64,000 bases of DNA. Source: SHWC01 sp050173345. Lineage in GTDB: Bacteria > Pseudomonadota > Alphaproteobacteria > UBA828. Positions 1 to 9,512 of this stretch are shown here, in pieces. The stretch spans positions 62,001 through 126,000 of the forward strand of contig JBFXKW010000003.1 in the NCBI GenBank assembly GCA_050173345.1, given 5' to 3'. Below the pieces are notes generated by a model. That model saw only the letters and a program-made list of their open reading frames with translations, had not been told where the DNA came from and searched no databases. Made by a program: the position numbers and the translations under genes. The number at the start of each line of letters is the position of its first letter. Position 1 is the first letter of the stretch.

Positions 1-230
1 CGGTCTACGACATCCCGGTCCAGGTCCAGGCCGTGCTCGGCCGCGCCACCATGCAGGTCAGCCAGCTCCTCAAGCTCGGCCGCGGCGCGGTGGTCGAGCT
101 CGATCGCAAGGTCGGCGAGGCGGTCGACATCTACGTCAACAACCGCCTGGTGGCGCGCGGCGAGGTGGTCGTGGTCGAGGACCGGCTCGGCGTCACCATG
201 ACCGAGATCATCAAGAGCGACCGCGGCTGA
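1..230 (+). CDS. fliN: Flagellar motor switch protein FliN, C-terminal part
   Basis: The reading frame is open from base 3 to the stop at 228-230 and begins upstream of the window. The visible 75 residues are the SpoA/surface-presentation domain of FliN, the C-ring subunit that with FliM and FliG sets rotor direction. Typical features are the stretch LLKLGRGAVVELDRKVGE, the sequence IYVNNRLVARGEVVVVEDRLGV and the ending TEIIKSD. FliN is known to sit in the cytoplasmic ring and to help dock the export ATPase complex. The flbD-like gene starts about 40 bp downstream on the same strand, as in other alphaproteobacterial flagellar clusters. Confidence 0.93.
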   Translation, partial: VYDIPVQVQAVLGRATMQVSQLLKLGRGAVVELDRKVGEAVDIYVNNRLVARGEVVVVEDRLGVTMTEIIKSDRG

Positions 231-273
231 GACGCCCGCGCCGCCGGCAAATTTTGGCTTCTGGGGATTGACC

Positions 274-1638
<1,365 letters not shown>

Positions 1639-1662
1639 GCGAGCATCCGGGAACTACGCGTC

Positions 1663-3768
1663 ATGGCCGCCGACGGCATGCCGAAACAGGCCGCCGCAGC
1701 CTCGCCGCTGAGCCGGCTCGCCGCGCTCAAGCGCGGCGACCTGACGCTCGCGATCGGCGTCATCGGGATCCTGGTGATCCTGATCCTGCCGATGCCGGCC
1801 TGGATGCTCGACATCGCGCTCACCTTCTCGATCGCGATCTCGGCGCTGATCCTCCTGACCGTGCTGTTCGTCAACCGGGCGCTCGACCTCTCGGCGTTCC
1901 CGACCATCCTGCTCATCGTCACGATGCTGCGCCTCGCGTTGAACCTCGCCTCGACGCGGCTCATCCTCTCCCACGGCCACGAGGGCACGCACGCCGCCGG
2001 CAAGGTGATCGAGGCGTTCGGCAATTTCGTGATGGGCGGCAACTTCCTGATCGGGATCATCGTATTCGCGATCCTGATCATCGTGAACTTCATTGTCATC
2101 ACCAAGGGCGCCGGCCGCATCGCCGAGGTCTCGGCGCGCTTCAGCCTGGACGCCATGCCGGGCAAGCAGATGGCGATCGACGCCGACCTCTCGGCCGGCC
2201 TGATCACCGAGGAGCAGGCGCGCGCCCGGCGCAAGGAGCTGGAAGACGAAAGCGGCTTCTTCGGCTCGATGGACGGCGCTTCCAAGTTCGTGCGCGGCGA
2301 CGCCATCGCCGGCCTCCTGATCACCGCGATCAACATCATCGCCGGCGTCGTCATCGGCGTCGCGCAGGAGGGCATCAGCTTCGACGAGGCGCTGAAGAGC
2401 TATACCCTCTTGACCGTCGGCGACGGCCTGGTCGCGCAAATCCCGGCGCTGATCGTCTCGACCGCGGCCGGCATGCTGGTCACCAAGTCGGGCAGCACGG
2501 AATCGGCCGACAAGGCGGTGTTCGGTCAGCTCTCCGCCTTCCCCCGCGCGCTCGGCATGACCGCGGCGCTGCTCGGCGCGCTGGCGCTCTTGCCCGGCAT
2601 CCCGATCCTGCCCTTCGCGATCCTCGGCGGCGGCGCGGGGTATCTGGCATGGCGCACCGCCAAGCAGCGCGTCGTCAAGGATGCGCAGGCCGCCCATGCG
2701 GCGGCGCAGGAGGCGCAGGCGCCCGAGCCGGTCGAGCAGCCGATCACCGCCGCGCTCCACATCGATTCCCTGAGGCTCGAGCTCGGCTACGGGCTCCTGA
2801 ACATGATCGATTCGGCCAAGGGCCAGCGGCTGACCGACCAGATCAAGGCGCTGCGCCGGCAGATCGCGAGCGAGCTTGGCTTCGTGATGCCCTCGGTGCG
2901 CATCCAGGACAACATGCAGCTCCCTGCCAACAGCTATGTCGTCTGCGTCAAGGACATCGAGGCCGGGCGCGGCGAGCTCAGGCCCGACATGCTGCTCGTG
3001 ATGGACCCGAAAGGCGAATCCATCCCGCTCGCCGGCGAGGAGACGGTCGAGCCGACCTTCGGGATGCCGGCCAAGTGGGTCAATGCCGCCGAGCGCGAGG
3101 AGGCCATGTTCCGCGGCTACACGGTGGTCGATGCCGCGACCGTCATCACCACGCACCTGACCGAGGTGGTGAAGGACAACATGGCCGAGCTGCTCTCCTA
3201 TGGCGAGACGCAGAAGCTCTTGGAAGACATCGACGCCGACCACAAGAAGCTGGTCGACGACCTCATCCCCTCGCGCATCTCGGTGGGCGGGCTGCAGCGC
3301 GTGCTGCAGAACCTGCTGCGCGAGCGCATCTCGATCCGCGACCTGCCGACGATCCTGGAGGGCGTCGCCGAGGCCGTGCTGCATACCCAGAACGTCACCT
3401 TCATCACCGAGATCGTGCGCGCGCGCCTCGGCCGCCAGATCTGCGCGATGGCGGCCGGGCCGGACGGCGTGATCCCGCTCGTCGCGCTGTCGCCCGCCTG
3501 GGAGCAGGCCTTTGCCGACGGCCTGATCGGCGCGGGCGAGGAGAAGCAGCTCTCCATGGCGCCGAGCAAGCTGCAGGAGTTCATCGGCCTGGTGCGCTCG
3601 ACCTTCGAGCGGCACGCCATGATGGGCGACCTGCCGGTGCTGCTGACCAGCCCCGGCATCCGCCCCTATGTGCGCTCGATCGTCGAGCGCTTCCGCCCGA
3701 TCACGCTGGTGATGTCGCAGAACGAAATCCACCCGAAGGCGAGGCTCAAGACGCTGGGCCAGCTCTAG
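1663..3768 (+). CDS. flhA: Flagellar export gate protein FlhA
   Basis: This 701-residue protein has the family's usual length. The N-terminal half holds about eight membrane helices (from about residue 25 to 330) with the conserved FHIPEP-type loop region (VSARFSLDAMPGKQMAIDAD at about 160-180). The C-terminal half is the cytoplasmic domain that binds substrate-chaperone complexes and forms the nonameric ring of the type III export gate. It starts 24 bp after flbD and is probably cotranscribed with it. The FliR and FlhB genes that often follow are not here; a FliK-like gene follows instead. Confidence 0.96.
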   Translation: MAADGMPKQAAAASPLSRLAALKRGDLTLAIGVIGILVILILPMPAWMLDIALTFSIAISALILLTVLFVNRALDLSAFPTILLIVTMLRLALNLASTRLILSHGHEGTHAAGKVIEAFGNFVMGGNFLIGIIVFAILIIVNFIVITKGAGRIAEVSARFSLDAMPGKQMAIDADLSAGLITEEQARARRKELEDESGFFGSMDGASKFVRGDAIAGLLITAINIIAGVVIGVAQEGISFDEALKSYTLLTVGDGLVAQIPALIVSTAAGMLVTKSGSTESADKAVFGQLSAFPRALGMTAALLGALALLPGIPILPFAILGGGAGYLAWRTAKQRVVKDAQAAHAAAQEAQAPEPVEQPITAALHIDSLRLELGYGLLNMIDSAKGQRLTDQIKALRRQIASELGFVMPSVRIQDNMQLPANSYVVCVKDIEAGRGELRPDMLLVMDPKGESIPLAGEETVEPTFGMPAKWVNAAEREEAMFRGYTVVDAATVITTHLTEVVKDNMAELLSYGETQKLLEDIDADHKKLVDDLIPSRISVGGLQRVLQNLLRERISIRDLPTILEGVAEAVLHTQNVTFITEIVRARLGRQICAMAAGPDGVIPLVALSPAWEQAFADGLIGAGEEKQLSMAPSKLQEFIGLVRSTFERHAMMGDLPVLLTSPGIRPYVRSIVERFRPITLVMSQNEIHPKARLKTLGQL

Positions 3769-3804
3769 GCCTGACGTCCGCCGCGCCGCGGAGGCTACAC
3801 CGCC

Positions 3805-4803
3805 ATGTCCACCGCCCCGATCGCGCCAGTCGCCTTTGCCCAGGGCGTCAACCCGGTAACGGGCGGACAGGGCCTGCTGCCGCTGAGCGCCGGCATGCGG
3901 CTCGACGGGCTGGTCACCGGACACGACCGCGACGGCAATGCCCTGGTGCGGACCTCGCACGGCATGCTCGCGCTGCCGCCCTCCCCCGCGCTCACGCCCG
4001 GCGCCCGGACGAGCTTCGAGCTGGTGCCGCTCAGCAGCGGGCTCGGCGCCAAGCTGATCGCCGTGGTGCAGCCGGATGCCAACGCGACGAGCCGGCCCGC
4101 GGGCCCACCCGAGGCGCTGCTGCCGCGCACCGCGCCGGCGCCCATCCCTTCACCACCTAATGTGGGCTTCCCGGCGCTCGCCGAGGCGCTGGCGCGGCTC
4201 GATGCGCATGCGCCGCGCCTCGCGCTCCAGGCCCTGCATGCGCTGCCCGGCGGCGACGGCAGCTTCGTCTCGGCGCTGCTCTCGGTGGTCGGCGCGCTGC
4301 GCCGCGGCGACGTCTTCAGCCTGCTCGGTGTGCAGGGAACGCGCTCGCTCGACCGGCCGACGCTGGCCGCGCTGAAGCGCGAGATCGACGGCGCGGCGCG
4401 CGCCGAGGTGCAGGACGCGAACGGCGAGGCGTGGCGCACGCTGCTCGTTCCGGTGCTCGACGGCGAGGCGCTCGGCCATCTCGGCATCTTCCTGCATCGC
4501 CAGCCGCGGCAGGATGAGGCCGACGGCACGCCGCAGCCGGTGCGCTTCCTAGTCGAGGCCAGCCCGAGCACGCTTGGCCCGCTCCAGATCGACGGGTTCT
4601 CGATGGAGCGGCGGCTCGACCTGATCCTGCGCAGCCACAAGCCGCTGCCCGAAGCCTGGCGCGACGACATCCGCGCCCTGTATGGGGAAACGCTTGCGAC
4701 GCTCGGCCTGAGCGGCGGCATCGTCTTCCAGGTCGTGCCGCACTTCCCGGTGAGCGGCATGGCCGCGCTGCACGCGACCAGCCACGCCTCGCTCACGGCC
4801 TGA
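3805..4803 (+). CDS. FliK-like flagellar hook-length control family protein
   Basis: The 332-residue product starts at an ATG 8-15 bases after a GGAGG site. The N-terminal two thirds is low in complexity and rich in Ala, Pro, Gly and Leu. The last 90 or so residues contain LGPLQIDGFSMERRLDLILR followed by an amphipathic helix and GLSGGIVFQV, which resembles the Flg_hook C-terminal domain of FliK hook-length control proteins. Position directly after flhA supports a flagellar role. The identification is by motif and context; the N-terminal part matches nothing I recognise. It converges with fliJ, leaving only a few bases between the stops. Confidence 0.6.
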   Translation: MSTAPIAPVAFAQGVNPVTGGQGLLPLSAGMRLDGLVTGHDRDGNALVRTSHGMLALPPSPALTPGARTSFELVPLSSGLGAKLIAVVQPDANATSRPAGPPEALLPRTAPAPIPSPPNVGFPALAEALARLDAHAPRLALQALHALPGGDGSFVSALLSVVGALRRGDVFSLLGVQGTRSLDRPTLAALKREIDGAARAEVQDANGEAWRTLLVPVLDGEALGHLGIFLHRQPRQDEADGTPQPVRFLVEASPSTLGPLQIDGFSMERRLDLILRSHKPLPEAWRDDIRALYGETLATLGLSGGIVFQVVPHFPVSGMAALHATSHASLTA

Positions 4804-4805
4804 GC

Positions 4806-5225
4806 CTATGCCGTCTCGCGCCGGCGATACATGACGAGGCCGAGCTCGTTCTGACGGGCCTGCTCATGGCGCAGCGCCTCGCGGCGCGCCGCCTCCCGCT
4901 TGCGTTCGAGCGTCACCTCGAAGCGCTTCAATTCGGTGAAGGCGGCGAGCACCGCCGCGCGCGCCGCCTCGATCTCGCGATCGACATCGGCGACGGCGTG
5001 CTCCAGCAGCTTCCGGCGGTAGCGCACGCCTTCGGCATAGCGTGGGAACGCGACCATGGCGTCGAGCGAGGTTTCGGCGAGCGCGCGCTCGGCCCTGAGC
5101 TCGGCGTCCAGCCCCTCGATGGCAGCCACGATGCCGGCGCGGCGGCGCTCCAGCACGCCGAGCGCGGCGCGCTTGGCGTCGAGCTCGGCCTTGTGGACGC
5201 GGATCAGCCGCTGGAGGCTCTTCAC
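4806..5225 (-). CDS. fliJ: Flagellar export protein FliJ
   Basis: This 139-residue, almost wholly helical and charged protein fits FliJ: two long coiled-coil segments (about 1-70 and 75-130) rich in Glu, Arg and Ala, and no other domain. FliJ is known to act as the central stalk of the FliI hexamer and as a chaperone escort in the cytoplasmic export apparatus. It begins with GTG, overlapping the stop of the upstream fliI by 4 bp (GTGA), so translation is probably coupled. Sequence conservation in the family is weak; the call rests mainly on size, coiled coil and position next to fliI. Confidence 0.85.
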   Translation of the reverse strand: MKSLQRLIRVHKAELDAKRAALGVLERRRAGIVAAIEGLDAELRAERALAETSLDAMVAFPRYAEGVRYRRKLLEHAVADVDREIEAARAAVLAAFTELKRFEVTLERKREAARREALRHEQARQNELGLVMYRRRETA

Positions 5226-6580
5226 GCCGTAGCCTTGCCGGCCGCCGCTTCGTCGGCGACCTCGAGGATCCTGGCGAGCTCGCCATAGCCTTCGGCGAGC
5301 GTCGCCCGTTCGCTCTTGTCCTGCGACAGGAACGTCTCGAGCGCGGGCTGGTACTTGATCGCCTCGTCGACCAGCCGGTCCGAGCCCGCGCGATAGGCGC
5401 CGAGGCGGATCATCTCGGCCATGTCCTCATAGGTCGAGAGCAGGCCGCGAGCGCGGCTGACCAGCATGTTCTCATGCTTGCCGTTGCAGCCCGGCATGGT
5501 GCGCGACACGCTGCGCAGGATGTTGATCGCAGGGTAGCGGCCGCGCTCGCCGATGCGGCGCTCCAGCACGATATGGCCGTCCAGGATGCCGCGCACCGCG
5601 TCCGCGATCGGCTCGTCATGGTCATCGCCCTCGACCAGCACGGTGAAGAGCCCGGTGATGCTGCCCGCACCGCTGCCGGGTCCGGCCCGCTCCAGGAGCT
5701 TGGGCAGCTCGGCGAAGACGGTCGGCGTGTAGCCCTTGGCGGCCGGCGGCTCGCCCGCCGAGAGCCCGATCTCGCGCTGCGCCATGGCGAAGCGGGTGAC
5801 GCTATCCATCAGGCAGAGGACATGTTGGTCGAGGTCGCGGAAATATTCGGCGAGGGTCAAGGTGAGCAGCGCGGCGCGGCGGCGCATCAGCGCCGATTCG
5901 TCCGAGGTCGCGACCACGACCACGCTGCGCTCCAGGCCGTCGACGCCGAGATCGTCCTCGATGAACTCCTGGACCTCGCGGCCGCGCTCGCCGATCAGGC
6001 CGATCACGGCGGTATCCGCCGCGGTGTAGCGGGCCAGCATCGAGAGCAGCACCGACTTGCCGACGCCGGACGCCGCGAAGATGCCCATGCGCTGGCCGCG
6101 GCAGCAGCTGATGAAGGTATTGATGGCGCGCACGCCGAGATCGACCTTCTCGCCGACCCGCTGGCGCGCATGCGCCGCCGGCGGCTTGGCCCTCAGGTGA
6201 TAGCCGAGCGCGCCGCGCTTGAGCGGCCCCTTGCCGTCGATCGGCTCGCCGAAGGCGTTGACGACGCGGCCGAGCCACGACGGATGCGGATAGACCGCGG
6301 GCTCGGCATCGCCGTGGATCACCCGGCAGCCGAGGCCGACGCCATCGAGCGCGCCGAACGGCATGAGCAGCGCCTGGCCGTCCCGGAAGCCGACCACCTC
6401 GGAAGGCACGCGCCGCCCGCCGCGGGCCACCACGTCGCAGCGCGCGCCGATGGCGAGCGCACCCTGCAGCCCCGCGCACTCGACCAGCATGCCGAGCACG
6501 GAGGAAACCCGGCCATAGAGCTCGAAGGCAGGGATGCGATCGATCTCTGCCGCGAGTTGCTGCGCGGTACTGTCGCTCAT
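5222..6580 (-). CDS. fliI: Flagellar protein export ATPase FliI
   Basis: The 452-residue protein is a rotary-type ATPase that energises substrate unloading at the flagellar type III secretion apparatus. It shows the Walker A motif (FAASGVGKSVLL near residue 170), the GERGREV motif and the CLMDSVTRFAMAQREIGL segment typical of FliI/SctN enzymes. Length is normal for the family. It is transcribed divergently from ctrA; the 225-bp region between them carries a CtrA box, so both genes may be under CtrA control. FliJ follows with a 4-bp overlap. Confidence 0.96.
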   Translation of the reverse strand: MSDSTAQQLAAEIDRIPAFELYGRVSSVLGMLVECAGLQGALAIGARCDVVARGGRRVPSEVVGFRDGQALLMPFGALDGVGLGCRVIHGDAEPAVYPHPSWLGRVVNAFGEPIDGKGPLKRGALGYHLRAKPPAAHARQRVGEKVDLGVRAINTFISCCRGQRMGIFAASGVGKSVLLSMLARYTAADTAVIGLIGERGREVQEFIEDDLGVDGLERSVVVVATSDESALMRRRAALLTLTLAEYFRDLDQHVLCLMDSVTRFAMAQREIGLSAGEPPAAKGYTPTVFAELPKLLERAGPGSGAGSITGLFTVLVEGDDHDEPIADAVRGILDGHIVLERRIGERGRYPAINILRSVSRTMPGCNGKHENMLVSRARGLLSTYEDMAEMIRLGAYRAGSDRLVDEAIKYQPALETFLSQDKSERATLAEGYGELARILEVADEAAAGKATA

Positions 6581-6701
6581 GTATTCGTATTCGTTCTGTT
6601 CTTGCGATCCGGTACGGGCGGATTTTCGCCGGACGGCCTTAAGCCGTGGTAAACGATGAGTTATCGGTTTTCCCTACCCGATTGCCGCATCGTTAACGAT
6701 T

Positions 6702-6716
6702 TTAATGGTATGTTAA
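6702..6716 (+). promoter_or_regulatory. CtrA binding box in the fliI-ctrA divergent region
   Basis: The sequence reads TTAA, seven bases, TTAA, followed by CC: an exact match to the established CtrA consensus TTAA-N7-TTAA. A further TTAA half site lies at 6693-6696. A plausible -10 element (CTATAC, 6730-6735) sits 13 bases downstream, so the box would overlap the -35 position of a promoter reading towards ctrA, as in known CtrA-activated promoters. Binding is inferred, not shown. Confidence 0.7.
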
Positions 6717-6719
6717 CCG

Positions 6720-6748
6720 GGTTATTGTCCTATACCTAAGCAATAACC
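6720..6748. promoter_or_regulatory. Inverted repeat bracketing the putative ctrA -10 element
   Basis: Eight-base arms GGTTATTG (6720-6727) and CAATAACC (6741-6748) are perfect inverted repeats separated by 13 bases that contain the candidate -10 CTATAC. The arrangement is that of an operator for a dimeric repressor or of a small hairpin near the transcript start. I do not recognise the factor. Confidence 0.45.
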
Positions 6749-6797
6749 TTAACGCGGTGTCAGCCCCGCGATTTTCGGCGCTGTCGTTATGAGGGAT

Positions 6798-6802
6798 GAG
6801 TC
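6798..6802. promoter_or_regulatory. GANTC (CcrM) methylation site just before ctrA start
   Basis: GAGTC lies between the GAGGGA ribosome site and the ctrA ATG; a second GANTC (GATTC) occurs at 6830-6834 inside the first codons. In Caulobacter a GANTC in the ctrA promoter couples transcription to replication through methylation state. Here the sites are in the leader and coding start, so a regulatory role is only possible. Confidence 0.4.
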
Positions 6803-6805
6803 CAA

Positions 6806-7516
6806 ATGAGAGTTCTTTTGGTCGAAGATGATTCTGCTATGGCGCACGGGATCAGCTCGATCCTCAGCGCCGAAGGTTATGTCTGCGACACGACGGATCT
6901 CGGCGAGGACGGCCTCGAGATCGGCAAGCTTTACGATTACGACATCATCGTGCTCGACCTCATGCTGCCCGACATGGACGGCTACGAGGTATTGCGCCGG
7001 TTGCGCGCGGGCCGCGTCAAGACGCCGATCCTGATCCTCTCGGGCCTCTCCGAGCCGGACCAAAAGATCAAGGGCCTCGGCTTCGGCGCCGACGACTATC
7101 TGACCAAGCCGTTCGACCGGCGCGAGCTGGTCGCCCGCATCCAGGCCATCGTGCGCCGCGCCAAGGGCCATGCCCACTCGGTCATCCGCACCGGCAAGCT
7201 GGTGGTCAACCTCGACAACCGCACGGTCGAGGTCGATGGCGCGCCAATCCACCTGACCGGCAAGGAATACGGCATTCTCGAGCTGCTCTCGCTGCGCAAG
7301 GGCACCACGCTGACCAAGGAGATGTTCCTCAACCATCTCTATGGCGGCATGGATGAGCCGGAGCTCAAGATCATCGACGTGTTCGTCTGCAAGCTGCGCA
7401 AGAAGCTGGCCTCCGCCTCGGGCGGCGAGAGCTACATCCATACCGTCTGGGGCCGCGGCTACGTGCTGAAGGAGCCGGCGGGCGAAGGCCAGGAAGCGGC
7501 CCGCAGCGTCGCCTGA
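6806..7516 (+). CDS. ctrA: Cell-cycle response regulator CtrA
   Basis: This 236-residue OmpR-type regulator has a receiver domain (1-120, phospho-acceptor Asp51 in IIVLDLMLPDMDGYE) and a winged-helix DNA-binding domain (about 125-230, ending YIHTVWGRGYVLKEP). The sequence is strongly CtrA-like throughout (LVEDDSAMAHGISSIL; SVIRTGKLVVNLDNRTVEV). CtrA is the alphaproteobacterial master regulator that receives phosphate from CckA through ChpT and controls flagellar, chemotaxis and cell-cycle genes. ChpT is encoded at 15.8 kb in this window; CckA is not. The start follows a GAGGGA ribosome site. It probably controls itself through the box at 6702. Confidence 0.97.
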   Translation: MRVLLVEDDSAMAHGISSILSAEGYVCDTTDLGEDGLEIGKLYDYDIIVLDLMLPDMDGYEVLRRLRAGRVKTPILILSGLSEPDQKIKGLGFGADDYLTKPFDRRELVARIQAIVRRAKGHAHSVIRTGKLVVNLDNRTVEVDGAPIHLTGKEYGILELLSLRKGTTLTKEMFLNHLYGGMDEPELKIIDVFVCKLRKKLASASGGESYIHTVWGRGYVLKEPAGEGQEAARSVA

Positions 7517-7548
7517 CCGGGCGGCTACGCCCCAAGACCCGATGAAAC

Positions 7549-7577
7549 TCGCCCCTGCCCAGGATGGTCGGGGGCGA
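7549..7577 (+). terminator. Possible terminator hairpin after ctrA
   Basis: TCGCCCC (7549-7555) can pair with GGGGCGA (7571-7577) 33 bp after the ctrA stop. There is no T-run, only an AT-rich stretch (ATCTAAATTTAA) after it, so termination efficiency is doubtful. Confidence 0.3.
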
Positions 7578-7601
7578 CGTATCTAAATTTAAGCAACGAC
7601 A

Positions 7602-8495
7602 TCAAACGCCGAGCGGCGCAGCTCCGCGCGAAGCTGGCGCGACCGGCCGACGCCTCGACCTCCCTCCCCGTGATGCACCTGACGCCCCGCCGCCGCGCTT
7701 GATCGCGAAATAGGCGCTCGGCGTCGCGCCGAGCGTGCGGTGGAACATGGCGGTGAACGCGCTCGGGCTGTCATAGCCAAGGTCGAGCGCGACATCGAGT
7801 ATCGGCTCGCCGCGTGCGATGCGCGGCAGGCTCGCGACCAGGCGTGCCTGCCGGCGCCAGCGGGCGAACGACATGCCGGTCGCCGCCAGAAAGTGCCGCT
7901 CGAGCGTGCGTTCGCTGAGCCCGGTGCGGCCCGACCAGAGACGGAGCGCATGCGGCGCGCCGGGCCGGTCGATGATGGCGCGCGCGATCGGCGCGATCAG
8001 CTCGTCCTCGGGGATCGGCAGGTGCAGCGGCACGGCGGGCAGCGCCCTGATCTCGGCCGGGATGAGCTTGGCGATGTGGGCGTGCCGCCCGGCCGGCCGC
8101 CGGTCGAGCGGAATGTCGAGCGCCGCGATGATCAGCTCGCGCAGCAGCGCCGACACGTGGATCACGAAGCAGCGCGCCGGCATGCGCGGTACGCAGGCCG
8201 GCTCCAGGTAGATCGTGCGCATCTGCACCGCGCCTGAATAGGCGATCCAGTGCTCGACGCCGGCCGGCATCCAGACGCCGCGATCGGGCGGCACCACCCA
8301 GGCGCCGCCGGCCGCGAACACGGTCATCACCCCGCTGCAGGCGTAGATGAGCTGGGCGCGCCGATGCCGGTGCGGCGAGCAGATGGAGCCGTCGGGAAAA
8401 TCGTAGGCGGCGGCCGCGATCGGGCTTCGCGTATCCTGCAGCCGAGCCGCCGTTTCGAGAAGCCTCCGGCCGATGTCGGAATCGCGACGGCCCAT
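7602..8495 (-). CDS. AraC-family transcriptional regulator with cupin sensor domain
   Basis: The 297-residue product has an N-terminal cupin-like effector domain (about 15-140; SPHRHRRAQLIYACSG and PPDRGVWMPAGVEHWI are typical) and a C-terminal double helix-turn-helix (about 180-275; GLSERTLERHFLAATGMSF and LDLGYDSPSAFTAMFHRTLG). It is divergent from the lone ABC permease at 8593 with about 100 bp between starts, so that permease gene is a plausible target. The effector is unknown. The last 25 residues are a basic, low-complexity tail. Confidence 0.85.
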   Translation of the reverse strand: MGRRDSDIGRRLLETAARLQDTRSPIAAAAYDFPDGSICSPHRHRRAQLIYACSGVMTVFAAGGAWVVPPDRGVWMPAGVEHWIAYSGAVQMRTIYLEPACVPRMPARCFVIHVSALLRELIIAALDIPLDRRPAGRHAHIAKLIPAEIRALPAVPLHLPIPEDELIAPIARAIIDRPGAPHALRLWSGRTGLSERTLERHFLAATGMSFARWRRQARLVASLPRIARGEPILDVALDLGYDSPSAFTAMFHRTLGATPSAYFAIKRGGGASGASRGGRSRRRPVAPASRGAAPLGV

Positions 8496-8592
8496 GTCCC
8501 GATCACGCGCGACAGACGCTTCGCGTATGCGCTACCACCAGCATCGCCATCCCATGATGTGGCCGCTTGATGCGGAAAGGGAAACAGAGTTC

Positions 8593-9429
8593 ATGCCGAG
8601 ACGCAAGCTGAGCTGGTACAACATGGTCGGCCTTGCCGCAGCGCTGGTCTTCGCGCTGTTCCCGATCTTCTGGATGGTCTCGACCTCGTTCAAGCCGGCC
8701 GGCGAGTGGGCGTCGATCCCGCCGACCTGGATCTCCGGCCAGGCCACCTTCGACAACTATTCGACGCTGTTCGCCTCCTATGACAGCCTGTTCAAGATGG
8801 CCGGGCGCCCGGCCTGGCGCGCGCTGCTCGATTCGTTCGTGGTCGCGGGCAGCGCCACCGTGCTCGCGCTGGTCATCGGGCTGATGGGCGCCATCGGGCT
8901 GTCGCGCCACAGGGCGGGCGGCGAGCTGTTCGGCGTCGCGGTGCTCAGCGTGCGCGCCATCCAGGCGGTCACGCTGGCGATCCCGCTCGTCATCCTGTTC
9001 AGCTGGATGCGGCTGCTCGACAGCTATATCGGGCTGATCCTGGCCGATCTCGTGTTCACCATGCCGCTCGCCTTCTGGATGCTGAAGAGCTTCCTCGACG
9101 AGCTGCCGAAGGAGATCGAGGAGGCCGGCATGATGGACGGGCTGTCGCGCTGGGGCGCCTATTTCCGCATCACGGTGCCGCTGATCCGCGGCGGTCTGCT
9201 CGCCACCGCCCTCTTCATCTTCATCGTGAACTGGAGCGAGTTCCTGTTCGCGAGCGTGCTGACCGAGAAGAACGTCGTGCCGATCTCCGTCTACCTGCGC
9301 TTCCACGAAGGCTTGATCGGGGTGCAGGCCGCGATCGCCACCATGGCAGCGCTGCCCATCGTCGTGGTCGGCTTCGCCATCCAGAAGCAGCTTGCCCGCG
9401 CCTTCACGCTCGGCGCGGTGAAGCGTTAG
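8593..9429 (+). CDS. Lone sugar-type ABC transporter permease (MalG-like)
   Basis: The 278-residue protein has six predicted membrane helices and the EAA loop that contacts the ATPase (EIEEAGMMDGLSRWGAYFRI, about residues 175-195). The ATG at 8593 is chosen because it starts the conserved PRRKLSWYN segment and matches the start of the paralogue at 30666-31598; the frame is open 120 bp further upstream. The two proteins are clearly related (both contain FALFP-FWMVSTSFKP, NWSEFLFA and end TLGA-KR). No partner permease, ATPase or binding protein is adjacent, so it either uses components encoded elsewhere or is a relic. The AraC gene upstream may regulate it. Confidence 0.88.
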   Translation: MPRRKLSWYNMVGLAAALVFALFPIFWMVSTSFKPAGEWASIPPTWISGQATFDNYSTLFASYDSLFKMAGRPAWRALLDSFVVAGSATVLALVIGLMGAIGLSRHRAGGELFGVAVLSVRAIQAVTLAIPLVILFSWMRLLDSYIGLILADLVFTMPLAFWMLKSFLDELPKEIEEAGMMDGLSRWGAYFRITVPLIRGGLLATALFIFIVNWSEFLFASVLTEKNVVPISVYLRFHEGLIGVQAAIATMAALPIVVVGFAIQKQLARAFTLGAVKR

Positions 9430-9512
9430 GGCAGGATCGTTCGGGATGGGCCGCTTGCGCCGCCGCCGTCCGGCCGTGCAGGATGGCGGGCCGGTCCATT
9501 CGGAAGGCGCCC

